A stretch of DNA of 64,000 nt, taken from the NCBI GenBank assembly GCA_963971575.1, contig OZ020617.1, forward strand, positions 19,491,403-19,555,402, given 5' to 3'. This stretch comes from Liopterus haemorrhoidalis (Eukaryota > Arthropoda > Insecta > Coleoptera > Dytiscidae). The first letter of the stretch is position 1. Every line of letters starts with the position of its first letter. Made by a program: the position numbers and the translations under genes. This document shows positions 45,601-56,139 of this stretch, piece after piece. The notes under the pieces are model-generated. The model ran no database searches, had not been told where the DNA came from, and saw only the letters and a list, made by a program, of their open reading frames with translations.

Positions 45601-46103
45601 GCAAAACTAGAGGAGCAGATGGGTGAAAGCAACGCACTTTTATATACCAAGTGATTCATTTGGCACTTAACTCAAAGGAATTGAACGGGAAGAAATCATT
45701 TCTAGTAAAATACTTACTTATAAATCAAAAATCACATTATTAATAGTAAAAAATACGTTTCTAATATTGAAAGTTGTGGGTGATGTTAAAACCAGATTCA
45801 GTGAAAAAAATAAAAGATTTCAATGTTTCTTATCCATTTAATGATGACTATCAAAAAACTATTGATTTTGATGAGAAAATAGAAAAGATTGTTCTAAACA
45901 TCCAGCATTTTCCTAAAATGTGTGAAAATTTAATTTTCACATCAGTTTTTTATTTCATTCGAAACTACACAACTTGGGGTCTTACTACGTTCTTATAAAT
46001 TGCTACCTGTCACCCATGTTGACATCCGTCTATCACACTGTACACTAGACAGTAATACATTTAAAAAAACTATATTTCGGATCTTCGTTGTAGACAATTA
46101 GTA
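45601..46103. other. AT-rich stretch with dispersed motif copy
   Basis: It contains a copy of the dispersed motif at 45913-45956 (AAATGTGTGAAAATTTAATT then TTCACATCAGTTTTTT, with the palindrome damaged). No gene was recognised. Confidence 0.5.
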
Positions 46104-46111
46104 TCAATTCT

Positions 46112-46286
46112 CAAAGGCGGACTGCCCCGTTGGGAACCCGGGTGATTTCATGGTGGGCTGGTCCCAATAGGACCCATTCTTGGATCATTGGGGCCGGTCC
46201 TCGATCCAATGAGGCCACCTCTTGACCTTAAAGAGCCGAATTATTCCAATTTTCCAGGGCCGGAAAATTTTGCCAGCCCAGTACTG
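46112..46286. mobile_element. hAT MITE, CAGTGGCGGACTGGC family, copy 1
   Basis: The body of 175 bp has ends CAAAGGCGGACTG and GCCAGCCCAGTACTG. The flanking octamers are TCAATTCT (46104-46111) and TTAATTCT (46287-46294), one mismatch apart. The internal GGTCCCAATAGGACC and TTTTCCAGGGCCGG blocks are shared with the copy at 51226-51401. Confidence 0.93.
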
Positions 46287-46294
46287 TTAATTCT

Positions 46295-49200
46295 ATATAC
46301 CAAATTAGTTATAGTTATAATATATTATATAAGGCTGTAGCTAGCTCGGTACGTTACTTAAATATCGTACCATTTATTATCAACTGGGTAGCGAGCCTGT
46401 GATATGATATGAAGTCTGATCTCAAACTGAAAGGATTTCTGGTACTAGGCTAATACGATATGTGCATTAAATGATATGTATTAGTACTTACCAACGACTG
46501 ATCCGGCATCTTGGAACTAGTCTGGATCTTAGCTGTTCACTTAAGTTCTTAAATGTGAAGGTCTACACACGTTGACTAAGACGGTTTAAAATTAATGAAT
46601 TTGGTTTATTATAATATACTATAGACAAGAGTAAGCTTGAAAGATTAAAATATGGGTAAAAATAATGACAAAGATCAAAACAAATAGAAACGGATAGACC
46701 ACCAGAATGCCGACACAGTACCTCTAAGAATTCAACAACTTAGATGTTTACGCTAACAGGATCGAATATTTTCTGACCTCGTCTTCAAATAGACAGGTGT
46801 TTATATAAGAGGGCTAGTAGCGTTTCTAGAAAAAAGGGATTAAGCATTGTTTGAGGAGATGATTAATAAAGTTATTAAGCAATAACTCTGAACAAATGTC
46901 TCCTTGAACATTGAACCATTTAAAAATATATTTCTGAACTTACGTGCTACAACGTAAGGTTTTTAATTTCATTTTATTATCTGAATTCTGACAAATGTTT
47001 ACTGCAAAGTACCCTTTAAAATCACTAAAAAATTATTGCAGCTCCTTTCAAAGAAATTCTTGCCACGGGTGGTTTGTGAAAGTTTATCTTTGTCCGGGTG
47101 GACTAACCGATTTATTGCAAGGTCGTGCAAGACTAACTTTCTAAACATATACTGTTTTAGTTGATTTCTTTTTATAAAATATTAATTCTCAGTATCATTT
47201 ACTTTGGTATTGCTACCAGAGGAGTACCGATATGAAATAGCACCCAGATCAAAAACAAAAAATCGGAATCCAAGTGATAAAAGCAAAACAAAAAAGGCGC
47301 CCCCTTAAATTCCGCGCACCCCTCCAACATGGCGGCCAGGGCACGTGTTATGTCTACGATACCCTTAGACACGCTTCTGATTGCTTGGTATTAAATATTT
47401 ATTATATATACTTTCGTCATTAAAATATTGAAAAGTTTGCGCTTTTGCCATTGTTCTAAAACGTCAATTAAACAGCGCATAATAATTTTACCATGAACTA
47501 TTTATACCAGAGGCCATGCTTTGGAGTATAAATATTAATTTTAGAGACGTAATGAGGCGAACCGATGTGCGATATCAGTTTTCATTGAAGCGTGTTTCAC
47601 GGTTTTCAAAGTTAGTTACTTTCAGAATAATCAAGCTTAAAATTTTTATTTCATGAATAAAGTTTACAATTCAAATTAAATTTATAATGATTGATAACAA
47701 GATATTATTATCAATCATAGTTATATTTAATACTAAAATTTATAAAATGTATTGGAGACAATAACATAATTTATGTAATATTATTTTATGAATTTTATTA
47801 TTTTTTACTTTTAATATTTATGAACTAAATCAGTTTGTCGAAACGCTATATTTAAGAGCTTTTGCAAATTCGTTAAAAAATTCGATAAAATGAAATGCCT
47901 ACAGAAAAGAAAAACACGGTTTAATTCTGGTTGAGAGTAAAATTACTACTTACTCGACTAATTAATACTTCAAAATGAATATCTGTTTACATACATACAA
48001 GTATAATATAAAATGTAGAAATAAATGTCAAAATTCAAATCTCAGAGGAGAAAAAATTCACAGAAGAATATAGGGTAGTGGCGAATCAGTGCAGTTGCGT
48101 CACTGGAAACGTCACATGTTTTTGTGACGTCACATTTAGTACGTTTACATTCATCCATTTAACGAATGTAATATTCGTACGCTGTCGCTTGTATCGAAAT
48201 GAAATGAAAATATAAGAAAAAGAACAGAATCGAAACAAATACACTATTCTAATAGGCAAAATAGTCCTAAAAAGGACTCATGTGATCCAAAAATATGATC
48301 AAAGAAAAGAAAATAGAAGTACGTTGAATTTAACCTAAAAAACTATGCACTACACACAATGTCAAAAGGAAATCTATAAGATATCTAAAAAATATATATA
48401 ACTAAACACAAAACTGCTAACTAAACAACAAACTATATAGAAAAAGTTTTTAGAAATTACTGTAAGTTAAATATATGTGAACACAAGTATTAAAACACGT
48501 CAGAACGTATTATAATATGTGAAATGTAAACATTGTTTTATTTAGCGATACCAATACAAATGTCCCTATATTAAAAACACTTATAAAATTTGTAAATCTT
48601 CAAAATGGCTATCGAACACGAACTAAATATTACTTCAAAAGGTATGTTTTAGTAAAATAAAAGAGTGAAGAGCAATATTAGTCTATAATTCACATGAAAA
48701 AAAAAAGTTATTTTTTCGCCACTAAGTTTGTCATTACATACGACGCAAAATAACCAACTGAGTTGATTGAACGACTGACCTATAGTAGCGCAATCCCGTG
48801 ATTATATATCGAACTCATTTGACAGATAGGTTTGTAGTTGCTAATTAATTGATTCAAGGGTATGCGTGATTCAAGGACACGCGTGATTAAAGGTGACATA
48901 TACGTATACTATACGGAAACAATTCTGAAATATTGTATATTAGATATCAGTAGGATAAAACGCGACAGTCCTAAGTGAAGGCAGAAAAAAAATCATAAAC
49001 TAAAATTTTAGTTTGTGCAAGCTTGTATAAAATTTTATTGTTTTGAGTTATGACACGCCGTGATTGCACTCACGACGTGTGACGGCAAATTTTTAATCAC
49101 GCAAAATCATGCAGGAAAAAAATATTAATCACGTTCACTCACGTTTTCATCGTGTCTCTAGGTGACACGGAAATCTGACTATCAAAAGAAAATGCACCCA

Positions 49201-49498
49201 GTGTTGTCTTTTATTTTTGAATCTTTGGTATTTCCTTCTAAAGGAGGCACCAGACATGCGGAATTCGCCAAACACCGGATGTTTGTCGTGGTGTTCGCTG
49301 AATACTCGCCAAATGGTAAGCACCTTGAAATGGATATGCACACTTTGCCATGCATCGCGTCACTCTGGGGACAACAAATATGTATCAGTTGGTTAGTTGC
49401 TCAAGCATTTCAATGGATAGCGACTCGGAAATCGATATTAGTTCAGTTGATTTTGTAGTCATGTTTTGTGGAAATAAGTTATTTAATAAAAATATTGA
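46295..49498. other. Unassigned AT-rich stretch
   Basis: No recognisable protein domain or RNA gene. A near-palindrome, GACACGCCGTGATTGCACTC followed by ACGACGTGTG, lies at about 49052-49081 among several CGTGATT/AATCACG words (48860-49150). A GC-richer block at 49150-49370 has an open frame of no recognisable family. Confidence 0.5.
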
Positions 49499-50130
49499 TG
49501 TGTGAATTTTCACACATTTCAGGGTTTTGTAGGTATTTAATATGTGTAATAAGTCGGCAGAATGCTGGATGTCTAAGATTTTATTTTTCTGTAACCATAT
49601 CAAAATAAACAGATTTTTGATATTCATTTTATCATTTCATACTAAGAGCTTCCATTTAATTTGTTTAAACTAAATAATTTGCGAATATTACGTCATAAGA
49701 AAATATAAATTAATAAATCCTAGCGATCTTTTTGTGCATTTACTTCGTATCTAAGACTTCATTAAATCAATAAGAACTATATTGATAAATGATTTCTTAT
49801 ATAGATAGGCTCCGCTTAATGATTGAGTTCAAGTTCCTGAAGACGGCGATTCGTCAGCTGTTGTGTCACAATGTTTTATTACATTTTTATCATAAAAAAA
49901 GACATGCAATAACTTAGTGCTAAATACAAAAAATCTATAACATTATTAGCCATAATTTAGCCATGAATTAAAAAAATAATTAATTTTGCCAAAATCACAA
50001 AAACAGCAATATTTTCCAAAACAGAAATCTGATCAAAAATTGCTCTCGTACGTTTCCGGCTCAGATCAATATACATTACTTTTTTCATTTCTTTTTCAGT
50101 TCTTTAGTTTAACTCCCTGGGGCAAAATGG
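49499..50130. mobile_element. Partial copy of the foldback-arm family with dispersed motif
   Basis: It starts with GATGTGTGAATTTTCACACA, then TTTCAGGGTTTTGTAGGTAT, as at 37936. It ends with AAATCTGATCAAAAATTGCT and CAATATACATTACTTTTT, matching the right foldback arm at 38350-38460. The middle is diverged. Confidence 0.6.
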
Positions 50131-50482
50131 CGACCATTTATTTACAAAATAATAATCAACATAAGTTTTACAAAATTGAACGTAGCAAGCTTTGAAAACA
50201 ATAAAAAAAAGAAACAAAATATCTGTAAAATAAACTATTTGACAAAATATCTCTAAAATGTGTGGACAATAATGGTGTGGTTTGATCGAACATTTGTAAT
50301 TTTTTTTTTTTTTTTTGTAAAATAATTGTAAAAAGTAATAGTTTTTCTTTTCTAAATAGTCAAATAGTTTATTTTAGAGATATTTTGTTTCTTTTTTTAT
50401 TGTTTTCAAAGCTTGCTACGTTCAACTTTGTAAAACTTATGTTGATTTTTATTTTGTAATAAATGGTCGCCATTTTGAAATG
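50122..50482. repeat. Foldback inverted repeat, about 128-bp arms
   Basis: The left arm 50122-50250 (from AAAATGGCGACCATTTATTT through AAGCTTTGAAAACAATAAAA) and the right arm 50356-50482 are near-perfect reverse complements. The spacer is about 105 bp and contains a run of 18 T. No coding capacity. Confidence 0.85.
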
Positions 50483-51225
50483 GTTAACAAAAAATATGAT
50501 TTTTTGGTGTGATTGTAAAGTTAATTTAATGTACTTTTAGGAAAAAAATATAAAATTATCGATTCCCTATGCTAGATCAAAAGTTAACATCATTTCCGGT
50601 GAAAGCGGCAGTGCCTCAGAATTCTTATAGTAACCTTTAGATGGGCCTTTTTGTCTAGTTTAACTTTTGTTCTGAAGATTTTTTGTATCTTTACAAATAA
50701 AGATTTTCGGAGTGCCCCGTTTCAAACAAACACCCTGTATATATATTTTCTAGCATTATCACTACTTATCTATTAAAATTACCAAATATTATTAAAAGCG
50801 GCCAACCTTCGCAGCCCTGTGTTATTGTTAGACGCAGCAGATAAGTTAAAAAAAAAGATTTTGTATTTTAATCATTTACATTTGCTGCAACATGTACAAA
50901 TGAACTTTTATATCCGTATAGTATTCATTAAATTTCAGATTACGTTATTGAAACAAATATTCAAAAGGAAAACTTTCTTTCATAATCCTTTTGATAACAT
51001 GAAACAAAATATAATAAAATTCATTGAAAATTGAAATTGTATCGCCCCTGTTTTGCCTTAAGCTAAAATTTCCCTTTAATTAAATTCTAACCATGAAAAT
51101 TATAATGACTCTATGTTGCTTAACAATCTTGATACAAACCAAATTAATCAGCCTCATCTTATGCTTATTTAAAGTTACCTACCTGATTTAGTAGCATATT
51201 TTTGTAACACCCTATGTTTGAAAAG

Positions 51226-51401
51226 CAGTGGCGGACTGGCCCGTCGGGATACCGGGCAATTTCCCGGTAGGCCGGTCCCAATAGGACCGATTCTTGAAGC
51301 AATGGGGCCGGTCCTTAGACCAATGAGGCCTGGTCTTGACCCCTATGGGGTCGATTTATTTCAATTTTCCAGGGCCGGCGAATTTTGCCAGTCCGCTACT
51401 G
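51226..51401. mobile_element. hAT MITE, CAGTGGCGGACTGGC family, copy 2
   Basis: The terminal inverted repeats CAGTGGCGGACTGGC and GCCAGTCCGCTACTG enclose 176 bp. The octamer TTGAAAAG flanks it perfectly (51218-51225 and 51402-51409). It sits immediately upstream of the intact LINE, so it helps bound the LINE's 5' end. Confidence 0.96.
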
Positions 51402-51544
51402 TTGAAAAGTTAAAGAAATCCCGTGTTCATTTTTTTTCAGATTCTTTCATGTGCAGTCACAGCAGTTAGACGTGTCAAATAGTGTCGCGGTACTTATAAA
51501 AAATAGTTAAAAAAGTACAAAAAGTAGTGCTTCATATTGCAACC

Positions 51545-52285
51545 ATGCCACCTAAAAACAAAATTAAAAATAAAGGTAATGTCCATATTGCTAATAGTGA
51601 TTTAAATGTAGACAGCGATATCTCTAATAGTGAATTAAACATAGCTAGTGACATTGCTAACAGTGAAAACATAGCTAGTGACATTGAAAAAATGATACAT
51701 GAAACTTTGAAGTCACCTTTCGTTCTTGAGGAACTGGCCAAATCGTTGGCCAAAATAGTTATAAAAAAGATCGAAAATAAACAGCGCGAAATGGCAGACA
51801 AAATTGGTGATCTTGAAGCGCAAATTAAAAAGAAAGATGTACAGTTGAAGGAGGCGACTACACGGCTACAGGACCTAGAGCAGTACTCGAGAAGGAATTC
51901 ACTCCGCGTTTTTGGGGTGCCTGAGGACATAAATGAAGACACCGAGAAAGTGGTAACTAGTGTAATTGGAAATCAACTCCAAGTGCCATTGTCTACATAC
52001 TCCATTGACAGAGTTCACCGTGTGGGACGATATTTGCCAAACAAAACCAGATCTATTATAGTCAAATTTACAAACTACAAAGATCGCGCCGCTGTATTTC
52101 GGGCTAAAAGCAAGTTGAAGGGAACAGGGATAGTAATTCGTGAGGATTTAACTTTCTTTAACTTAGAACTACTAAATAAGGCCATTAAGAAATATGGCAT
52201 CAAAAATGCATGGTCGCGGGATGGTAATATATATCATAAGTTAGATAACAAAAACGTTAAAATCAGAAGTATAAATGACCTGTAA
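51545..52285 (+). CDS. LINE ORF1 protein (L1-ORF1/Transposase_22-like nucleic-acid-binding protein)
   Basis: The product has 246 residues and would be the RNA-binding chaperone that packages the element's transcript. I place the start at ATG 51545 (context ACCATGC); the frame is open six codons further upstream, but only from a GTG. Residues about 1-60 are polar, with repeated 'ANSD.N..SDI' phrases. Residues about 75-115 form a charged heptad region, probably a coiled coil. 'LEQYSRRNSLRVFGVPE' at about 111-127 opens an RRM-like domain, and 'DRVHRVGRY' and 'IIVKFTNYKDRAAVFRAK' follow. The C-terminal domain has 'IVIREDLT' and 'YGIKNAWSRDGNIY'. This layout matches L1-type ORF1 proteins found in many insect LINEs. 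ORF2 follows after 578 bp. Confidence 0.92.
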   Translation: MPPKNKIKNKGNVHIANSDLNVDSDISNSELNIASDIANSENIASDIEKMIHETLKSPFVLEELAKSLAKIVIKKIENKQREMADKIGDLEAQIKKKDVQLKEATTRLQDLEQYSRRNSLRVFGVPEDINEDTEKVVTSVIGNQLQVPLSTYSIDRVHRVGRYLPNKTRSIIVKFTNYKDRAAVFRAKSKLKGTGIVIREDLTFFNLELLNKAIKKYGIKNAWSRDGNIYHKLDNKNVKIRSINDL

Positions 52286-52863
52286 TAACTGCTTGCTTAA
52301 AAGGTTATTGAACTCGGCTCTAAATTCTAAACTAAACTTGCCAATCTCAACTTGCTATTTGTCTTACTGTCATATCTTCACATTACTGTATTTTGCAAAT
52401 TTAAATTTAAATATAATATTAGATATATTATTGTAATTAATATTTTAAAATGTAGACATGTTTAATCATTTTGAAAAAATAGTTAACAATTTTCTTTCTC
52501 TCTCTCATTTGATTTTTATTTTTTTTTTCACTTAAATATTCTTAATTAAACATGCATTTATTTTTAGATTCATGTTTTGGATTAGCCTATCCATGATTTA
52601 AATCATGTCTACATTTTATCTGATTAACACTACTAGAAATTAATATATCTTTTTTCTAATTATATTTTGAACTTTTACAATTAATACTCTTTGTACAACA
52701 TTATTTTACTAATGTATTGATATACACTGCACACTGTTTCAGGTAATAATTTAATTTACTGCAAATAGAGAAGTTACTCATCATTAAATACACATAAAAA
52801 ATTACACTAATATACATTTGGTAGTATTTCGTTTAAATACCATCAGTGAAACTCTCCCGCAGC

Positions 52864-55830
52864 ATGGACCTATTGAGTGACGAGATTGTAAGTATTGACA
52901 CACAATATTGTGATAATTTTTCAAATTTAGTGGATTTTTCGGTAAATAAAAATACCACATTGAAAATACTACATATGAACATAAGAAGTATTGAGGCAAA
53001 TTATGATGAATTACTGTTACTATTAGAAACTTTTAAACTCCAGTCTTGTGATGTAATTATTCTATCGGAAACTTTTAGGGTAAAAAATGTAGACAATATA
53101 AATATAAATAATTATAATCTATTTTATAACCACGCGAATTTTAACCAAAACGATGGATTAATTATATATGTAAGAGATACAATTGAATGTAACGTAAAAA
53201 ATGTATTTATTTCCGAAAATACATTTTCAAAAATTAGTTTCGTAATTAAAAACATAACATTTAATATAACTGCGGTATATAGACTCCCATCAACTAACGT
53301 CCAATTATTTTTAGATGATCTAGCTACTATATTAAAGGGTGAAACTAATAATATAAATATGCTTATTGGAGATATTAATATTAACATATTAGATACAGAT
53401 AATATAATAACTCAGTCTTATTTAAATATATTGGAAAGCAACGGATATTGTTCATATATAAACAAACCAACTAGAGTTACTCCTACATCTAGCTCATGTA
53501 TAGACCATATTTTTGTAAAAATGTCCTTAAAATCGAAAGTAATTATTCCATATATATTGAAATCAGACATAACGGACCATTATCCTGTACTATTAGACAT
53601 AAACTTAAACGAAAACAAAAATAAAAAGCCTGTCATACAGAAAAACTGTATTGACTATGAAAAACTAAATAATTACTTGCGTGAAGAAAAATGGGATACA
53701 GTCTTACAAAATCCTGACGCTGAAGTAGCGAACGATAATTTCAATACTATTTTAAAATCTTATATAAATTTATCTACAAAGAAAATTAGAATACAAAAAA
53801 AACTTGAAAAACTTAAACCATGGATGACCGTTGGTCTACTTAAATCAATCCGTAAAAGAGACAAAATAAAACATAAATTATTAACGCATGCGCATAATGA
53901 AAATTTAAAAACACAATATAAAACATACAGAAATTACATAACAAAATTAATAAAAATTGTAAAAAAGGATTATTATACAAACAAGCTATCCGAAATAAGC
54001 CAAGTTCCGGGGAAAACTTGGGAAATAATTAAAGAAATCTCAAACGATGTAAAGAAAAAAAAGTTGAATATATCGGAAATTAAAAATAATGAGGGAATAA
54101 AAATCAACGATAAAAATAAAATAGTAGCACTTTTTAACGATTATTTTACCGATATAGGAATTAAAATGTCAAATAGTATTCCGCGTACTGAACATCTTCC
54201 CGATTTGGAAACACTTAATTTTTCAAAATCATTATTTCTAAATCCAGTTACAACCAACGAAATTATTTTGCAAATAAATACTCTCAAAACCGATAGCTCT
54301 CCAGGCATCGACGGAGTCTCTGCAAAAACATTAAAAATAATACACCCTTATATAGTAAAACCCTTGAAATATATATTTAACTTAATTTTCTCTACTAGTA
54401 AAATTCCTCAGTCATTTAAAAATTCAGTAGTTGTACCAATATATAAAGCAGGCGATAAAACTGAAATGGGAAATTATAGACCAATTTCATTAATAAATAC
54501 AATCGCAAAAATATTTGAAAAAAGTTTGAAAAACAGAATAATGGTATTTTTGAATAAATACGATATTCTGTATAAATACCAGTACGGTTTTAGAAGTACT
54601 TATTCTACAGAAACTGCATTACTCCACCTCACTAATTTAATAACTAGCAGTATGCAAAACCAGCAAAAATCTGTTGCAATTTTTTTGGATTTGGCAAAAG
54701 CATTCGATACGGTCTCGCACTCAAAATTACTAGACAAATTGCAAAATATTGGAATAAGGGGTTCAGCGCATACACTTATAAAAAATTATTTAACAAACCG
54801 AAAACAGTGTGTAAAAATTGATAATCACTTAAGCAAAGATAATGAAGTCAAAATTGGTATACCGCAAGGAACAGTTCTTGGCCCTCTGCTTTTCCTTATT
54901 TATCTTAACGACTTGGGATCACTTAATATTACAGGATCATTATTGTCATATGCGGATGATACTGTTATCTTTGTTAATGGTAAAACATGGAGCGAAGCTG
55001 TATCGAATGCCGAGTCAACTTTGAATAAAGTTCAACAGTGGCTAAACTACAATGCGTTATCACTAAATCACTTGAAAACAAAATTTATCACTTTTTCACC
55101 CACAATTGCTGGTATGAGTAGTAATATCGATAACATTTATATACATGAAGAACATTGTAACATGAACAATAACTGTAATTGTAAATCTATTAACCGCACA
55201 GAAAATATAAACTATCTAGGCTTCATTTTGGACCAACATCTAAACTGGAAAGAACACGTTAATAAATTAACGGTGAAACTACGGAAAACAATATACAAAT
55301 TCAAGCAAATACGAGACGTTTTGGATGAAAAGGTGATAAGAACGGTATATTATTCTGTGGTTGAATCATTGCTACGTTATGGCATAGTATGTTGGGGTAG
55401 TTCATGCAATAATGCAATTGGCGGACTAGAGATTGTTCAAAAATACATTTTAAAAATCATTTATAAGAAACCCAAACTATACCCATCTCTTAAGCTGTTT
55501 ACATTAGCGCAAGTATTTGATATACGTACTTTATACATACAGGCTGCTGTTACTTCGGTTCACAAAACAAGTATATCTAAAGAATTAAATCATGGTTATG
55601 AAACTAGAAAAAAAACTAATAAAGAACATATATTACCATCATATACATTAGTAAAAACTCAGCGGCATATAAGTTACATTGGAGTAAAAATATACAATAA
55701 AATTCCTTACAGCTTAAGAAGTATTAGTAACAGTAATTTATTCAACAAAAAAATAAAACAATACATCTCAGATAACATGTCTGAACTGAAATCAACTCTA
55801 TTTGAAATAGTTAGAAACAATAATTGTTAA
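52864..55830 (+). CDS. LINE ORF2: AP-endonuclease / reverse transcriptase
   Basis: The product has 988 residues from ATG 52864; the frame extends six codons upstream only from GTG. It would nick target DNA and prime cDNA synthesis there. The N-terminal AP-endonuclease domain (about 35-245) shows 'HMNIRS', 'SETF' with catalytic Glu near residue 69, 'GDINI', and 'SDITDH' at 234-239. The reverse transcriptase spans about 470-760: 'SSPGIDGVSA', 'GNYRPISLINTIAKIFEK', 'YGFRSTYSTETALLHL', 'FLDLAKAFD' (Asp near 609), 'GIPQGTVLGPLLFLIYLNDL', and 'YADD' at 696-699. A C-terminal thumb region follows. There is no RNase H domain. All catalytic motifs are intact, and no frameshift or stop interrupts the reading. 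Length and domain order fit CR1/L2-group elements. Confidence 0.97.
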   Translation: MDLLSDEIVSIDTQYCDNFSNLVDFSVNKNTTLKILHMNIRSIEANYDELLLLLETFKLQSCDVIILSETFRVKNVDNININNYNLFYNHANFNQNDGLIIYVRDTIECNVKNVFISENTFSKISFVIKNITFNITAVYRLPSTNVQLFLDDLATILKGETNNINMLIGDININILDTDNIITQSYLNILESNGYCSYINKPTRVTPTSSSCIDHIFVKMSLKSKVIIPYILKSDITDHYPVLLDINLNENKNKKPVIQKNCIDYEKLNNYLREEKWDTVLQNPDAEVANDNFNTILKSYINLSTKKIRIQKKLEKLKPWMTVGLLKSIRKRDKIKHKLLTHAHNENLKTQYKTYRNYITKLIKIVKKDYYTNKLSEISQVPGKTWEIIKEISNDVKKKKLNISEIKNNEGIKINDKNKIVALFNDYFTDIGIKMSNSIPRTEHLPDLETLNFSKSLFLNPVTTNEIILQINTLKTDSSPGIDGVSAKTLKIIHPYIVKPLKYIFNLIFSTSKIPQSFKNSVVVPIYKAGDKTEMGNYRPISLINTIAKIFEKSLKNRIMVFLNKYDILYKYQYGFRSTYSTETALLHLTNLITSSMQNQQKSVAIFLDLAKAFDTVSHSKLLDKLQNIGIRGSAHTLIKNYLTNRKQCVKIDNHLSKDNEVKIGIPQGTVLGPLLFLIYLNDLGSLNITGSLLSYADDTVIFVNGKTWSEAVSNAESTLNKVQQWLNYNALSLNHLKTKFITFSPTIAGMSSNIDNIYIHEEHCNMNNNCNCKSINRTENINYLGFILDQHLNWKEHVNKLTVKLRKTIYKFKQIRDVLDEKVIRTVYYSVVESLLRYGIVCWGSSCNNAIGGLEIVQKYILKIIYKKPKLYPSLKLFTLAQVFDIRTLYIQAAVTSVHKTSISKELNHGYETRKKTNKEHILPSYTLVKTQRHISYIGVKIYNKIPYSLRSISNSNLFNKKIKQYISDNMSELKSTLFEIVRNNNC

Positions 55831-56101
55831 CGATAGTATTAAATAATTATTCATACGTAAAACCATTTGAAATGTACCGCCCAATAGGTTTATGGTGTTT
55901 CGAGAAGAGTTATAAGTCTGGCGAGGAGATCACAAACTTCTTGTTTAGTTCTTCGACAGACTTTACATTCTGCTTAATTTTGTACCTAAGTGTGTATTAA
56001 AGTGCAATTATGTAAAATTTGAAATTATAATATATAAATATATACGTGTAAATAAATTAAAATAATTGTATTTGTAAAACTGTAAAAACTGTAACATATG
56101 A

Positions 56102-56139
56102 TTGAATAAATTGAATAAATTGAATAAATTGAATAAATT
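56102..56139 (+). repeat. LINE 3' tail, (TTGAATAAA)4
   Basis: Four perfect 9-bp units sit at the 3' end of the element. Tandem tails of this kind replace poly-A in CR1/L2-type LINEs and probably help the reverse transcriptase recognise the RNA. Confidence 0.9.

Larger units (their letters stand above)
51410..56139 (+). mobile_element. Intact two-ORF non-LTR retrotransposon (CR1/L2-group type)
   Basis: It has a 5' UTR of at most about 135 bp, ORF1 (51545-52285), a 578-bp AT-rich spacer, ORF2 (52864-55830), a 3' UTR of about 270 bp, and a tail of four TTGAATAAA units (56102-56137) instead of poly-A. A short tandem 3' tail, an L1-ORF1-like ORF1 and an endonuclease-RT ORF2 without RNase H are typical of CR1/L2/Crack/Daphne-type elements. 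Both ORFs are free of stops and frameshifts, so this copy could be recent and competent. The exact 5' end is not defined; it lies between the MITE duplication and about 51480. Confidence 0.9.

Noticed and set aside
46295..47000. Possible LTR (TATA-like TTTATATAAGAGGG at about 46799 and an AATAAA-type signal)
   Set aside because: No matching second LTR, no primer-binding site, and no gag or pol in the neighbourhood.
49162..49458. 98-residue plus-strand frame in a GC-richer block
   Set aside because: No recognisable domain, starts in repeat-like sequence, and its end overlaps a dispersed noncoding motif.
51532..51942. 136-residue minus-strand frame opposite LINE ORF1
   Set aside because: It is the antisense shadow of ORF1, which has clear family motifs.
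52802..53387. Minus-strand frames opposite LINE ORF2, and an 'upstream' GTG start for ORF2
   Set aside because: Antisense shadows; eukaryotic LINE translation is better placed at ATG 52864.
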